Below are positions 17,814-27,014 of a DNA stretch of 52,376 nt, in pieces. The notes beneath the pieces are model-generated. The model worked only from the letters and a program-made list of their open reading frames with translations. It made no database searches and was not told the DNA's origin. The DNA is from a bacterium (GTDB lineage: Bacteria; UBA10199; DSSB01), in the NCBI GenBank assembly GCA_035281585.1, contig DATEDP010000046.1, forward strand, positions 1 through 52,376, read 5' to 3'. Position 1 is the first letter of the stretch; each line of letters starts with the position of its first letter. A program made the translations under genes and the position numbers.

Positions 17814-18965
17814 ATGAAAGTCCTGGCCCTGCCCCGGCTGCCGCTTCGCCTCTTCTCGGCCGCCGAAAAAGTGCAGCAGCTTTTCGCCAAGGCCGGAGTG
17901 CGGATCGGCGGCCGCCGTCCCTGGGATATCCAAGTCTCCAACGAGAAATTCTTCGATCGAGCCCTGGCCGAGGGAAACCTGGGCTTGGGTGAATCCTATG
18001 TGGACGGGTGGTGGGAGTGCGAGCGCTTGGACGAGCTTTTTCACCGGCTGCTTCGGGCCAAGATCGAAGAGGAAATCTTGCCATGGCCCTTTATCCTCGA
18101 CGTCGTCAAGTCGCGGGTCTTGAATTGGCAAAGCCGGAGCCGTTCCTCCTCCAATGCCCGCCGGCATTACGACATCGGCGAGGACGTTTACGCCAAGATG
18201 CTCGACCGGCGCCGAGTATACTCCTGCGGCTATTGGAAAGGCGCCGCCAACCTCGACCAAGCCCAGGTCGCCAAGCTGGAGCTGAGCTGCCGGAAGCTCG
18301 ACTTGAAGCCGGGGATGCGGCTGCTCGACATCGGCTGCGGATGGGGCAGCTTGGCCCAGTACGCCGCCGAGAAGCACCGGGTCGAGGTGGTCGGCATCAC
18401 CGTCTCCAAGAATCAATTCCACTATGCCAAACGCCACGTCGCCGCTAAGCGCGTCGAGATCCGGCTTCAGGATTACCGCGATTTGCCGCCCGAAAAGTTC
18501 GACCGCATCGTCTCGATCGGCATGTTTGAGCATGTCGGCTACAAGAATTACAGCCGTTTCATGACGGTCGCCGCCGACCGCTTGCGGGACGACGGGCTCT
18601 TCCTCCTCCACACCATCGGCGGGAACCGCTCGACCACTCGCATCGATCCTTGGGTCCAGCGCTACGTCTTTCCCAATGCGATGCTGCCCTCGATCGCCCA
18701 GATCGGAGCCGCCGCCGAAGGCCGGTTCATCATGGAGGACTGGCACAATTTCGGGCCGGACTACGACCGGACCTTGATGGCTTGGTGGGAGAATTTCGAA
18801 AATGGCTGGAGCGAATTGAGCGGACGATACTCCAAGCGCTTCCATCGAATGTGGAAGTATTACTTGCTCACCTGCGCCGCGGCTTTCCGAGCCCGCGAGC
18901 TGCAGGTGTGGCAGATCCTGCTTTCCAAGGGAGTCGCCAAGGCTCCCGCTCGCCGTATCGGCTAG
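17814..18965 (+). CDS. cfa: Cyclopropane-fatty-acyl-phospholipid synthase
   Basis: 383 residues, essentially the length of E. coli Cfa. It methylenates unsaturated acyl chains of membrane phospholipids using S-adenosylmethionine. The SAM-binding motif LDIGCGWGSLAQYAA is at about 170-184; GMFEHVGYKNY follows in the core. The C-terminal YYLLTCAAAFRARELQVWQ carries the conserved active-site-region Cys. The SD is GGAGG, and a TATAAT lies at 17782-17787 without a clear -35. It starts 62 bp after the surface protein gene. Its stop overlaps the stop of the convergent gene in a shared CTAG. Confidence 0.93.
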   Translation: MKVLALPRLPLRLFSAAEKVQQLFAKAGVRIGGRRPWDIQVSNEKFFDRALAEGNLGLGESYVDGWWECERLDELFHRLLRAKIEEEILPWPFILDVVKSRVLNWQSRSRSSSNARRHYDIGEDVYAKMLDRRRVYSCGYWKGAANLDQAQVAKLELSCRKLDLKPGMRLLDIGCGWGSLAQYAAEKHRVEVVGITVSKNQFHYAKRHVAAKRVEIRLQDYRDLPPEKFDRIVSIGMFEHVGYKNYSRFMTVAADRLRDDGLFLLHTIGGNRSTTRIDPWVQRYVFPNAMLPSIAQIGAAAEGRFIMEDWHNFGPDYDRTLMAWWENFENGWSELSGRYSKRFHRMWKYYLLTCAAAFRARELQVWQILLSKGVAKAPARRIG

Positions 18966-19477
18966 TTGCCGGTCAGGAAGCAGCCCAGTTCCAGGTAGGT
19001 CTGAGGGCTCGAATCGACATGGACGGTGATCTTGCTGCTCTTGAAACCGGCTTCAAGCTCGGCGCCGGCCGAGGTGTAGACATTGGCATAAAAAGAGAGA
19101 AGGCCCAGGCCGGCCAAGGAAGAAGAAGCCATCCTTTCGCAGCTGGCCACCGCATTGGCCGCCGCGGCGTTGGCGACCTGGAAGTTCAAATTGATTTCCT
19201 TGTACTTGCCCTTGATGATCAGGTTCTGCGTGTAGGTGGCGTTCCACCGGATGAGGCGAGACTGAACGTATTCGACTTGGATGTTGTCCCAACGGCAAAC
19301 AGTCATGCCTCCACTCGGCGGTTGGCAGGCCGGCCCGGTGATGACTCCGCTCACATTGGAGTTGATCACCAGCTCGTCATCGGAATCGTTGGTCGTGGTG
19401 GAAGACGCGGCTTGAAGGGTTGAAGCCAATGCCAGGCAGGCGAGGATAACCATCGCCGCGCTTGAGTTTTTTCCCAT
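18962..19477 (-). CDS. Small secreted protein of unknown function
   Basis: 171 residues from the ATG at 19477, chosen because GGAG precedes it and a signal peptide follows (MGKNSSAAMVILACLALASTLQA). The mature part is beta-rich and starts with a Ser/Thr/Asp-rich stretch. It contains four Cys that could form disulfides. I do not recognise a domain. Its stop overlaps that of cfa. Confidence 0.72.
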   Translation of the reverse strand: MGKNSSAAMVILACLALASTLQAASSTTTNDSDDELVINSNVSGVITGPACQPPSGGMTVCRWDNIQVEYVQSRLIRWNATYTQNLIIKGKYKEINLNFQVANAAAANAVASCERMASSSLAGLGLLSFYANVYTSAGAELEAGFKSSKITVHVDSSPQTYLELGCFLTGN

Positions 19478-19505
19478 AGTCACTCCTCTAGAGCCCTTCG
19501 GCATC

Positions 19506-19535
19506 ATTATAAGCATGCCCGAAAAGCCCGCGCAA
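19506..19535 (-). promoter_or_regulatory. Candidate promoter of the small secreted protein
   Basis: A perfect -10 TATAAT on the minus strand (19511-19506) with a weak TTGCGC 18 bp upstream. Confidence 0.35.
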
Positions 19536-19637
19536 TCCGCGATTTGCCTCTTTTTCGCTTCACGTTTTTTCCCGTTCGGGGACTTCCCGCCTCGAAAAGG
19601 GCTTTTTTGAGGCTTCTTTGGAAGAAATGCCCCTGGC

Positions 19638-20294
19638 ATGGGCTTTGCCAATGTTCTTGGCATGAAGGTGAAGGCTACAAAACCAGTCTCCAAGCCGGAA
19701 GGCCCCGTCGAGGCCGCGCCGGCCAAGCCGCCGCTCAACCGGGCCAAGCGCAATGCCGACGCTTACACCGCCTTCGTGGTCATGAGCGCGCTGAGCACCG
19801 GCACCTTCCTGGCCGGCGGAGGGCTGACGCTTTGGTCAGGTCTGCGCTACGGCAAGGCGGTAGCCTCCGATCAATTGCTTCGTTCGGCTTCTCAAGGCAG
19901 CGAGACTCTCTTCGAGGAGTCGGGTGAGCTCAGCCGGGACGCTCGATCCGCCGCCGCCGCGGTTCCGGGGCTGCTCGGCATGCTCCATCGCATCGAGGCG
20001 CGGGCCTCCGCCGAAAACCAAGACGTTCAATCGACCATCGACGAGCTGCGCGGCGAGACCAAGGCCAGCCTCCGTCAAGAGCGCAAGCTACTCGTCGGCT
20101 CGGCCATCGGCGCCGGCGCCGGCTTGGTCGGAATGTTGATTTTCATCTCGGCCGCGAAAATCGCCCGTCACCGCGGCCTGATGCTTCATGGGCAAGGCTT
20201 GGGGCCCCGCGGCCGTAGGAGCACGGTCCGGGCCCAAGTCTCGCCTGCTTTTTCACCCCAAATGATGGGCTTATCGCTCAGCCTTCGTTTATGA
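19638..20294 (+). CDS. Two-transmembrane-segment protein with coiled-coil middle
   Basis: 218 residues; not a family I recognise. A Pro/Ala/Lys-rich cytoplasmic-type N-terminus (to about 40) precedes a membrane segment at about 45-68. A helical, heptad-like, charged region (about 75-150) follows, then a second membrane segment (about 150-172) and a basic tail. The start is uncertain: ATG 19638 has only a distant GGAAG, and ATG 19662 is the alternative. It overlaps the next gene by ATGA (20291-20294), so the two are translationally coupled and probably act together. The topology resembles transducer-like or tethering proteins, but no signalling domain is visible. Confidence 0.7.
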   Translation: MGFANVLGMKVKATKPVSKPEGPVEAAPAKPPLNRAKRNADAYTAFVVMSALSTGTFLAGGGLTLWSGLRYGKAVASDQLLRSASQGSETLFEESGELSRDARSAAAAVPGLLGMLHRIEARASAENQDVQSTIDELRGETKASLRQERKLLVGSAIGAGAGLVGMLIFISAAKIARHRGLMLHGQGLGPRGRRSTVRAQVSPAFSPQMMGLSLSLRL

Positions 20295-21229
20295 GAACGG
20301 TTCTCCAGGGATTCGTCGAACGTTGGATCGGAAGCGAGGAGCGGGTCCAGCGGGCCGAGCGGGTTCGGCCCCAGGCCCCGGGGCCAAGTCCGCTCCAGGC
20401 CGACCTTGATAGCCGGAAGCTGCGCGGGCCCCAGGAGCTGGCCTTGGTCGCTCGACGGCCGCCTTGGAAGGAAGTCTTCGGCTCCTTTCATCCCTCCGAT
20501 TACTACGTCTTCGTGCTGCGGATGCCGGATGGGCTTTTTCGGGAAGAGGAGGTTCCGGAGCTGGCCAATTGGATCCGGGGCATAAACGCCTATCTGAAGC
20601 GGCCGATCGTCGAGTTCACCTGGAACCAGAAGCAATGTGGCCACTACTATTCGAGCTCCCACCAAGTCGGGCTGCGGCCGGAGTGGCACGTGGAGCCTTC
20701 GCGCCGAGCTGAATCGGCTCGCGCCACCTTGAGCCATGAGATGATGCACGGTCTTTTTCATTCCGACGGATTGGATCGGGACGCGGCTTGGCGGTCGATC
20801 TACCGGCTGAGCTTGGCCGACCGCAGCTACGAGCTTTTCGACGACTCCAATTACTCGCCGTCGCGACCGGACTACTACGGACATCCCTACGACAGCGAAA
20901 GCGAGGCATTCGCCTCCGCCGGCGCCGCCTATTATCAAGCCGCCGATGCCATGGCCCAATTCATCCTTCATCCTGAGACTCCCGAGGACATGCGGCTGGT
21001 GGGAAGAGCGGCCTGGTGCTACCTCCGCGACCGGGTCTTTGGGGGGAAAGTTTTCACGGAGCAGGGCGAGGATCCCTTCGCCGGCGAGAGCTTGGACTCG
21101 CTGCTCGCCCAGGTCGCCGCCGGCGAAGCGCGGGCCCTTTGGCGAGCCTATTGGGGCGAGGATCCCGATGTTTTCGACCCGGCCCGCGCCGGCTTGATCG
21201 ATTACCTATTGCGCCGAAACCCCACTTGA
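20291..21229 (+). CDS. Putative HExxH zinc metallopeptidase-like protein
   Basis: 312 residues, no signal peptide. The motif LSHEMMHGLFH gives His149-Glu150 and His153, a zincin signature. A candidate third ligand is Glu203 or Glu205 in DSESEAFASAGAAYYQ, which fits the ExxA helix of gluzincins. The preceding region contains GHYYSSSHQVGLRPEW, beta strands as expected before the active-site helix. It is coupled by ATGA overlap to the membrane protein upstream, suggesting recruitment to the membrane. Its 3' end carries the candidate promoter of ecm. Substrate unknown. The N-terminal 45 residues are basic and Pro-rich and may be a flexible linker. Confidence 0.75.
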   Translation: MRTVLQGFVERWIGSEERVQRAERVRPQAPGPSPLQADLDSRKLRGPQELALVARRPPWKEVFGSFHPSDYYVFVLRMPDGLFREEEVPELANWIRGINAYLKRPIVEFTWNQKQCGHYYSSSHQVGLRPEWHVEPSRRAESARATLSHEMMHGLFHSDGLDRDAAWRSIYRLSLADRSYELFDDSNYSPSRPDYYGHPYDSESEAFASAGAAYYQAADAMAQFILHPETPEDMRLVGRAAWCYLRDRVFGGKVFTEQGEDPFAGESLDSLLAQVAAGEARALWRAYWGEDPDVFDPARAGLIDYLLRRNPT

Positions 21230-21254
21230 CCGACCCCGGAAAACCGAATAGTCG
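21226..21254 (+). promoter_or_regulatory. Candidate promoter of ecm-ccr
   Basis: TTGACC (21226-21231), 17-bp spacer, TAGTCG (21249-21254). The predicted start is within about 3 nt of the ATG at 21264, as at mcd. It overlaps the stop of the upstream gene. Confidence 0.4.
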
Positions 21255-21263
21255 CAAGGGCAT

Positions 21264-23225
21264 ATGGCGGCAAAGCGCGACCAGCCTTGGGTGATGCGGA
21301 CTTATTCGGGCCACAGCTCGGCCAAGGCCTCCAACGAGCTCTACCGGCTCAACCTTTCCAAGGGCCAGACCGGCCTTTCGGTGGCTTTCGATCTTCCGAC
21401 TCAAACCGGCTATGACAGCGATTCGGTCATGGCCCGGGGCGAGGTCGGCAAGGTCGGCGTTCCGATCTCCCATCTCCAGGACATGGAGACCCTCTTCGAC
21501 CAGATCCCGATCGAGAAGATGAACACCTCGATGACGATCAACGCCACCGCGGCTTGGCTCTTGGCCCTCTACGTCGCGCTGGCCGAGAAGCGCGGGGTCG
21601 ACTCCAAGGTTTTGCAGGGAACCACCCAGAACGACATCCTGAAAGAGTACCTTTCGCGCGGCACCTACATCTTTCCGCCCAAGCCCTCGATCCGGCTGAT
21701 CACCGACATGATCGCCTACACGGTGAAGAACATCCCGAAGTGGAACCCGACCAATATCTGCAGCTATCACCTGCAGGAGGCCGGCGCGACGCCGATGCAG
21801 GAGCTGGCCTATTCGATGTGCAACGCCATGGCTTATCTCGACGCGGTCAAAGCCACCGGCCAGGTGCCGGAGGCGGACTTCGATCAGGTCTTCGGCCGGC
21901 TTTCCTTCTTCGTCAATGCCGGCGTCCGCTTCATCGAGGAGATGTGCAAGATGCGGGCGATGGGCCGGATGTGGGAAGAGCTCGGCAAAAGCCGCTACGG
22001 CGTCAAAGACGAAAAGATGCTGCGTCATCGCTATGGTGTCCAAGTCAACTCGCTGGGCCTCACCGAGCGCCAGCCCGAGAACAACATCCAGCGCATCGTC
22101 TTGGAGATGCTGGCGGTGGTCTTGAGCAAGGACGCCCGGGCCCGGGCCGTTCAGCTCCCGGCCTGGAACGAGGCCTTGGGCCTGCCGCGGCCTTGGGACC
22201 AGCAGTGGTCGCTCCGCATCCAGCAGGTCATCGCGATGGAGACCGACCTGCTCGAGTACGGCGACATCTTCAACGGCTCGCCGGTGATCGAGGCCAAGGT
22301 CCAAGAGTTGATCGACTCGGCCAAGAAAGAGATCGAAGTGGTCCAGCAGATGGGCGGGGCGGTCAACGCGGTCGAATACATGAAGCAGAAATTGGTCGAG
22401 TCCAACGCCGCCCGGGTCCGGGCCATCGAGGAGGGCTCGATCAAGGTCATCGGCGTCAATTGCTTCCAAGAGACGGCCGAGAGTCCGCTGACCGGCGGCC
22501 GCGACGAGGGCATCCTCAAGGTCGACGAGTCGGCCGAGCGCCAACAGATCGAGCGCCTGAAAAAGTTCCGCGCCGGCCGCGACGAAGCCAAGGTCCGGCA
22601 GGCCCTCCAGGAGTTGAAGGTCGCCACTGAGAAGGGCGACAACATCATGCCGCCCTCGATCAGGGCCGCCCATGCCGGCGTCACCACCGGCGAATGGGCC
22701 CAAGCCATGCGCGAGGTCTTCGGCGAATACCGCGCCCCGACCGGCGTCGCCGGCGTCCGCTTGGCCGGCACCAATGAGGGGATCGAAAGGGCCAAGGCCA
22801 AGGTCGAGGCTTTCCAGAAAAAATCGGGCGAGAAGCTGCGGATCCTGGTCGGCAAGCCCGGCTTGGACGGCCACAGCAACGGCGCCGAGCAGATCGCGGT
22901 CCGGGCCCGCGACGTCGGGATGGAAGTCATCTACCAGGGAATTCGCCTGACGCCGGAGCAGATCGTCGAGGCCGCCTTGCAAGAGGGTGTCCACGTCATC
23001 GGCCTGAGCATCCTCTCGGGCTCGCATCTGGCGCTGATCCCCGAGACTCTGCGCCTGATGAAGGCGAAGGGCCTCAAGGTCCCGGTCGTCGCCGGCGGCA
23101 TCATCCCCGACTCCGACCAAAAAGCCCTGCTTGACCAAGGTGTCGCCCGCGTCTACACGCCCAAGGATTTCGAATTGAACACCATCATGGAAGAGATCGC
23201 GGAAATCGCGATGTCCCGTGCTTAA
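21264..23225 (+). CDS. ecm: Ethylmalonyl-CoA mutase (coenzyme B12-dependent)
   Basis: 653 residues, the single-chain length of Ecm. The N-terminal TIM-barrel substrate domain begins [18 protein letters not shown] and contains [12 protein letters not shown] and [15 protein letters not shown], typical of the methylmalonyl-CoA mutase superfamily. The C-terminal B12 domain has the base-off motif Asp535-x-His537-xx-Gly540 (LDGHSNG), then LSILSGSH and VVAGGIIP. Wording around TYSGHS, rather than the methylmalonyl-CoA mutase equivalent, and linkage to ccr (20 bp downstream) favour ethylmalonyl-CoA to methylsuccinyl-CoA isomerisation. AAGGG sits very close to the ATG. Methylmalonyl- or isobutyryl-CoA mutase is the less likely alternative. 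Confidence 0.88.
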   Translation: MAAKRDQPWVMRTYSGHSSAKASNELYRLNLSKGQTGLSVAFDLPTQTGYDSDSVMARGEVGKVGVPISHLQDMETLFDQIPIEKMNTSMTINATAAWLLALYVALAEKRGVDSKVLQGTTQNDILKEYLSRGTYIFPPKPSIRLITDMIAYTVKNIPKWNPTNICSYHLQEAGATPMQELAYSMCNAMAYLDAVKATGQVPEADFDQVFGRLSFFVNAGVRFIEEMCKMRAMGRMWEELGKSRYGVKDEKMLRHRYGVQVNSLGLTERQPENNIQRIVLEMLAVVLSKDARARAVQLPAWNEALGLPRPWDQQWSLRIQQVIAMETDLLEYGDIFNGSPVIEAKVQELIDSAKKEIEVVQQMGGAVNAVEYMKQKLVESNAARVRAIEEGSIKVIGVNCFQETAESPLTGGRDEGILKVDESAERQQIERLKKFRAGRDEAKVRQALQELKVATEKGDNIMPPSIRAAHAGVTTGEWAQAMREVFGEYRAPTGVAGVRLAGTNEGIERAKAKVEAFQKKSGEKLRILVGKPGLDGHSNGAEQIAVRARDVGMEVIYQGIRLTPEQIVEAALQEGVHVIGLSILSGSHLALIPETLRLMKAKGLKVPVVAGGIIPDSDQKALLDQGVARVYTPKDFELNTIMEEIAEIAMSRA

Positions 23226-23245
23226 GAGACAAAGAAGGAGACCCC

Positions 23246-24514
23246 ATGACCAAAGAACTATACCAGCTCGGCGAGATTCCGCCGGTCGGCGAGGTGCCGA
23301 AGAAGATGATCGCTCAGGTGATCCGTCCCACCGCCTTCGGCGAGCCCAAGGTCGCGTTCAAGGAAGAGACCGTCGACGTGCCGGAGCTGCGGCCCGACGA
23401 AGTCCTGGTTTACGTCATGGCCGCGGGCATCAACTATAATAACGTCTGGGCGGCCCTCGGCATCCCGATCGACGTGACCAAGGCCCGGCCCAAGGACCCT
23501 TACTTCCCGGACAGCAGCGGTTTCCACATCGGGGGCAGCGACGCCTCCGGCATCGTCTATAAGGTCGGCTCGGCGGTGAAGAACGTCAAGGTCGGCGACG
23601 AGGTCGTCATCCACTGCGGCCAATGGAGCCAGGAAGATCCGCTGGTCAAGGCCGGCCAGGACCCGATGTACGGCCCCAGCTTCCGGATCTGGGGCTACGA
23701 GACCAATTACGGCAGCTTCGCCCAATTCACCAAGGTCCAAGATCATCAATGCCTGCCCAAGCCCAAGCACCTGAGCTGGGAGGGCGCGGCGGCTTACATG
23801 CTGGTCGGCGCCACCGCCTATCGGATGCTGACCCGCTGGCAGGAGCATGAAGTGAAGAAGGACGACGTCGTCCTGATCTGGGGCGGCGCCGGCGGACTCG
23901 GCTCGATGGCCATCCAGATTTGCAAGGCCTTCGGCGCCAAGCCGATCGCGGTGGTCTCGGGCGACGACAAGGTCGAATACTGCAAGAACTTGGGCGCGGT
24001 CGGCGTCATCGACCGCCGCAAGTTCAACCACTGGGGCATGCTGCCGCACTGGGAGGACACCGAGAAGTACAACGCCTGGCTGGCCGGAGCCCGCTCCTTC
24101 GGCAAGGCGATCTGGGACGTCTTGGGCGAAAAGAAGAGCCCGCGGATCGTCTTCGAGCATCCCGGCGAGTCGACGGTGCCGACCTCGGGCTTCGTCTGCG
24201 ACACCGGCGGCATGGTCGTGATCTGCGCCGGCACCACCGGTTACAACGCCACCCTCGACCTCCGCTACCATTGGATGCGGCAGAAGCGCTTCCAGGGCTC
24301 GCACTTCGCCAACGACAAGGAGGCCAAGGGCCTCAACGACTTGGTGCTCGAAGGCAAGGTCGATCCCTGCCTCTCCCGCACCTGGACCTTCGGCCAGACC
24401 GGCGAGGCCCACCAGCTGATGCGCGAGAACAAGCATCCCCACGGCAACATGGCCATCTTGGTCAACGCCAAGAAAGAGGGCCTGAAGAACCTCGAGGAGA
24501 GCAAGAAGGCCTAA
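23246..24514 (+). CDS. ccr: Crotonyl-CoA carboxylase/reductase
   Basis: 422 residues, MDR superfamily. It reductively carboxylates crotonyl-CoA to ethylmalonyl-CoA with NADPH and CO2. Family marks are [26 protein letters not shown], the nucleotide loop [12 protein letters not shown] (about 211-222), IVFEHPGE (302-308) and [10 protein letters not shown]. The described CO2-pocket residues Asn, Glu and His appear as the Asn of NYNNVW, Glu152 and His353; the neighbouring Phe of other Ccr enzymes is Tyr151 here. A strong SD AGAAGGAG precedes the ATG. It is the second gene of an ecm-ccr operon that ends at the terminator at 24537-24574. It supplies the committed step of acetyl-CoA assimilation or an ethylmalonyl-CoA extender unit. 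Confidence 0.94.
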   Translation: MTKELYQLGEIPPVGEVPKKMIAQVIRPTAFGEPKVAFKEETVDVPELRPDEVLVYVMAAGINYNNVWAALGIPIDVTKARPKDPYFPDSSGFHIGGSDASGIVYKVGSAVKNVKVGDEVVIHCGQWSQEDPLVKAGQDPMYGPSFRIWGYETNYGSFAQFTKVQDHQCLPKPKHLSWEGAAAYMLVGATAYRMLTRWQEHEVKKDDVVLIWGGAGGLGSMAIQICKAFGAKPIAVVSGDDKVEYCKNLGAVGVIDRRKFNHWGMLPHWEDTEKYNAWLAGARSFGKAIWDVLGEKKSPRIVFEHPGESTVPTSGFVCDTGGMVVICAGTTGYNATLDLRYHWMRQKRFQGSHFANDKEAKGLNDLVLEGKVDPCLSRTWTFGQTGEAHQLMRENKHPHGNMAILVNAKKEGLKNLEESKKA

Positions 24515-24536
24515 AGCCGCCGTTGGATAGCCTTTC

Positions 24537-24574
24537 AAAGCCGTCGCGGCCTCGCCGCGGCGGCTTTTTTGTTT
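24537..24574 (+). terminator. Intrinsic terminator of ecm-ccr
   Basis: An AAGCCG-T-CGCGG arm pairs with CCGCG-G-CGGCTT and is followed by six T. It lies 23 bp after the ccr stop. Confidence 0.85.
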
Positions 24575-24624
24575 CAGGAATTGCTTGGCAAGGTCTCGGC
24601 GGAAAGAGAAAATTCGGCATCCTC

Positions 24625-24981
24625 ATGGAAAAAGAAGTCGTCGGCTCCATTGTGAATTACTCGGTTGTCGTCATCGAAGTGATCGGCGTGGCGGCTATCC
24701 TCCTCGGCATCGTGCTGGGCGGAATCTACGCGCTCTTTCGCCTGGCCAAGGGCGAGGGCGGTGTTTTCAAAGCTTACCGGATCCAGATCGGGCGGGCCCT
24801 TCAGCTCGGCTTGGAATTCCTGGTGGCCGCCGACATCATCCGAACCGTCACCGTTCGCCCGACCTTGCAAGAGATTCTGGCCTTGGGCCTCTTGGTGCTG
24901 ATCCGAACCTTTTTGAGCTGGTCGGTGGCGGTGGAAACCGACGGACGATGGCCCTGGCAGACGGCGAGGGGCGCCGAGTGA
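24625..24981 (+). CDS. DUF1622-family membrane protein
   Basis: 118 residues. Three hydrophobic segments (about 10-38, 58-75, 85-102) with the family's conserved core RIQIGRALQLGLEFLVAADI identify DUF1622, small integral membrane proteins of unknown function. The SD is weak and distant (GGAAAG). The last codons overlap the GTG start of the following gene (GTGA at 24978-24981), so the pair is coupled. Confidence 0.85.
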   Translation: MEKEVVGSIVNYSVVVIEVIGVAAILLGIVLGGIYALFRLAKGEGGVFKAYRIQIGRALQLGLEFLVAADIIRTVTVRPTLQEILALGLLVLIRTFLSWSVAVETDGRWPWQTARGAE

Positions 24982-26873
24982 AGAAAGTCGCGATCCTGCT
25001 CGCGGTCCTGGTCCTCGCGGCCGCCGCCTTCTTGGGCTTCCGTTACTATCAAGCCGCCCAGCGCTTGAAGGCGATCGCCGGCGGCGGCGAATACCGGGCG
25101 CTCGGCCTCAAGCTCGTCCTGTCGGCGCCGAGCGGCGGGGTGAAGGGCCTCTTCCGGCTTCAACCCTACGTCGAGATTCCCCAAGTCATCCTCGATGCCG
25201 GCGAATGGGGCGCGACCCTGCCCTGGCAGCTCGGCAAGGGACGCTTGAAGACCGGCCTCTGGGATCAGGCCGGCCTTCGCCTGGTCCTCGACGCCGGCAA
25301 CGCCGGCGGCGATGAGATCGAGTTCGAGCGCCTGGCCTTCGAGTTGGCCTGGCCCGATCGAATCCTGAGCGTCAGCGCCGAGAGCCTCCGCTTCCCGAGC
25401 CGGAAGACCGAGGCCGTGGAATTCGTGAGCCTGGAGGAGCCCTGGCTTCAACTGCGGCCCGGCGAGAGTAAGATTCCGACCCAGCTCAATTTCCGCTTTC
25501 ACGCTCTGACTTGGGAAAAGCGGCCGGCCGCCGGCGAGCGCGAGCGGATTCAGGTCGGCACCACCGACCTCGGTTACGTCCTGACGCCGGAGGGCGGCGA
25601 TTGGAAATGGCGAGCTCATTTTCACGGCAAGGGCTTGGCGGCCGAAGGCCGGGGCATTCGGGGCGATCTCGGGCAGGCGACCTTCGCGGCCGAGGGAATC
25701 GCAGCCCGCTGGGACGAGGCGACGAGGTTGCGCTGGCGCGAGATGTGGCGGGCCTTGCCCGATACGCCGGCGGGCAAGATCCCGGCGCTGCCTTCGACTT
25801 TCTCGCAGCTGCGCCCCCGGATCGACCGGCTCGACTTCCGCTGGGCCGGCTTCGATTTCAAGGAAGGAGAGAAATGGAGCGCCAAGCTCGAGCCGGTGGA
25901 TTTCGCGGTCCGCTATCTGCCAGGCTCCGACGGCTACGGCTGGAAGCTGAACGGCCAAGCTCAGGGCTTCGCTTTCGGTGGGAGCCAGCGCCGCTTCGAG
26001 CTCGGGCGCGCCGACTTCGAGGAGGCCTTGAGCTATCGCGGCATGACTTACGAGACCTGGCTCAACTTGGCCATTCGCTACTACTCCGAGCTCTACGCCC
26101 TGCGCGGGCCCGGGGCCCTGGCCGAGTCCCTGGCCGCCCGGATTTACCTGCCCTACATCGCCCATCTGCCGGATACGATGGAGGTCAAGCTCGGCTTGGA
26201 GAGGATTTCCTACCTCGCTCCGGGTTACCGGACCGAGCAGCGGAATTTGGCCTTGAGCTTCGAGGGCAAGGCCGATCGCTGGGACTATCGGCTGAGCGGC
26301 GAATTCGATTCCCAGGCCGATTCCGGGTTTCCGCCCGGCGTCAAGAACGGCAAGCTTGATTTCGAGCTGGGCTTTCCGCTGCCCTATCGCGAGCTGGTGG
26401 CCGCGGCCCGGGCCCAGCCCGAGAGCGGCCCGAGCGGCGATTTTCTTGCGCCCTTCGCCGACAAGGAGGCGGGGATCGATTGGAAATGGAAAATCGACTT
26501 GGGCGCCGAAGCCTTCGCCTTCAACGGCGGCTTCATGGCCAAGACCCGGCTCGACTCCTGGATCTCGGCCTTGGCCTTGTTGGGTGCCTTGCATCGGGAG
26601 AAGCCGGTTAACCCCGGGCAGCTCTTGAGCTCGGCCCAGGTCGACCTGCATTTGAAAATCGAACGGCTCTCCAAGCTCCAAGCCTTCCTCGACCGGATCA
26701 AGTCGGGCGCCTCGCTGGCCCTGGGCTTGGCCGGCGCCTATGTCGTGGTGGATTCGAAGGCCGATACCCTGAGCCTCGATCTCAAGGTCGAAGAGGGGAA
26801 GATTTGGCTGAATGGCCAGCGGAGCCCGTCTTTGGAGGCCTTGCTGAAAAAAGGCAGTAGCAAGGGGCTTTAG
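24978..26873 (+). CDS. Membrane-anchored protein of unknown function, YdgA/AsmA-like layout
   Basis: 631 residues from GTG 24978, which has GAGGGG at the right distance; the frame is open further upstream but only as an out-of-frame reading of the DUF1622 gene. There is one N-terminal membrane anchor (VKKVAILLAVLVLAAAAFLGF), then a long periplasmic region of alternating beta strands, LxFxLAWPDRIL and similar. This layout resembles AsmA/YdgA-type proteins, but I cannot assign a family. The C-terminal residues SSKGL and the TAG stop are encoded inside repeat E1, which suggests that the original end was replaced by repeat insertion. Confidence 0.75.
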   Translation: MKKVAILLAVLVLAAAAFLGFRYYQAAQRLKAIAGGGEYRALGLKLVLSAPSGGVKGLFRLQPYVEIPQVILDAGEWGATLPWQLGKGRLKTGLWDQAGLRLVLDAGNAGGDEIEFERLAFELAWPDRILSVSAESLRFPSRKTEAVEFVSLEEPWLQLRPGESKIPTQLNFRFHALTWEKRPAAGERERIQVGTTDLGYVLTPEGGDWKWRAHFHGKGLAAEGRGIRGDLGQATFAAEGIAARWDEATRLRWREMWRALPDTPAGKIPALPSTFSQLRPRIDRLDFRWAGFDFKEGEKWSAKLEPVDFAVRYLPGSDGYGWKLNGQAQGFAFGGSQRRFELGRADFEEALSYRGMTYETWLNLAIRYYSELYALRGPGALAESLAARIYLPYIAHLPDTMEVKLGLERISYLAPGYRTEQRNLALSFEGKADRWDYRLSGEFDSQADSGFPPGVKNGKLDFELGFPLPYRELVAAARAQPESGPSGDFLAPFADKEAGIDWKWKIDLGAEAFAFNGGFMAKTRLDSWISALALLGALHREKPVNPGQLLSSAQVDLHLKIERLSKLQAFLDRIKSGASLALGLAGAYVVVDSKADTLSLDLKVEEGKIWLNGQRSPSLEALLKKGSSKGL

Positions 26874-26880
26874 CCCCGCT
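26857..26880. repeat. Family E repeat (single arm) forming the end of a gene
   Basis: GTAGCAAGGGGCTTTAGCCC followed by CGCT. The same 23-bp sequence occurs twice, in inverted orientation, at 45340-45395. Here it encodes the last residues and the TAG stop (26871-26873) of the upstream gene. Confidence 0.85.
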
Positions 26881-26886
26881 GATTTT

Positions 26887-27014
26887 CCCCCTTTGAAAAA
26901 GGGGGATTAAGGGGGGATTTCAAGCGGTGTTTGGAAGGAAAGGCCTAGAAATCGAACTTATTTTGGTTTGCAACGGCTTTCAAATCCCCCCCAGCCCCCC
27001 TTTTTCAAAGGGAG
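26887..27014. repeat. Palindromic repeat element, family A copy 2
   Basis: Arms as in copy 1 (CCCCCTTTGAAAAAGGGGG, inverted at the right end) and the shared core GCCTAGAAATCGAAC. It fills the convergent junction before arsC; the TGA stop of arsC (27005-27007) lies in its right arm. Confidence 0.85.

Noticed and set aside
21054-23138. 694-codon frame antisense to ecm
   Set aside because: A shadow of the mutase gene; no domain and no SD, and the sense protein is clearly a B12 mutase.
24585-24977. N-terminal extension of the membrane-anchored protein at 24978
   Set aside because: It is the DUF1622 gene read in the wrong frame; a GTGA overlap with an SD fits better.
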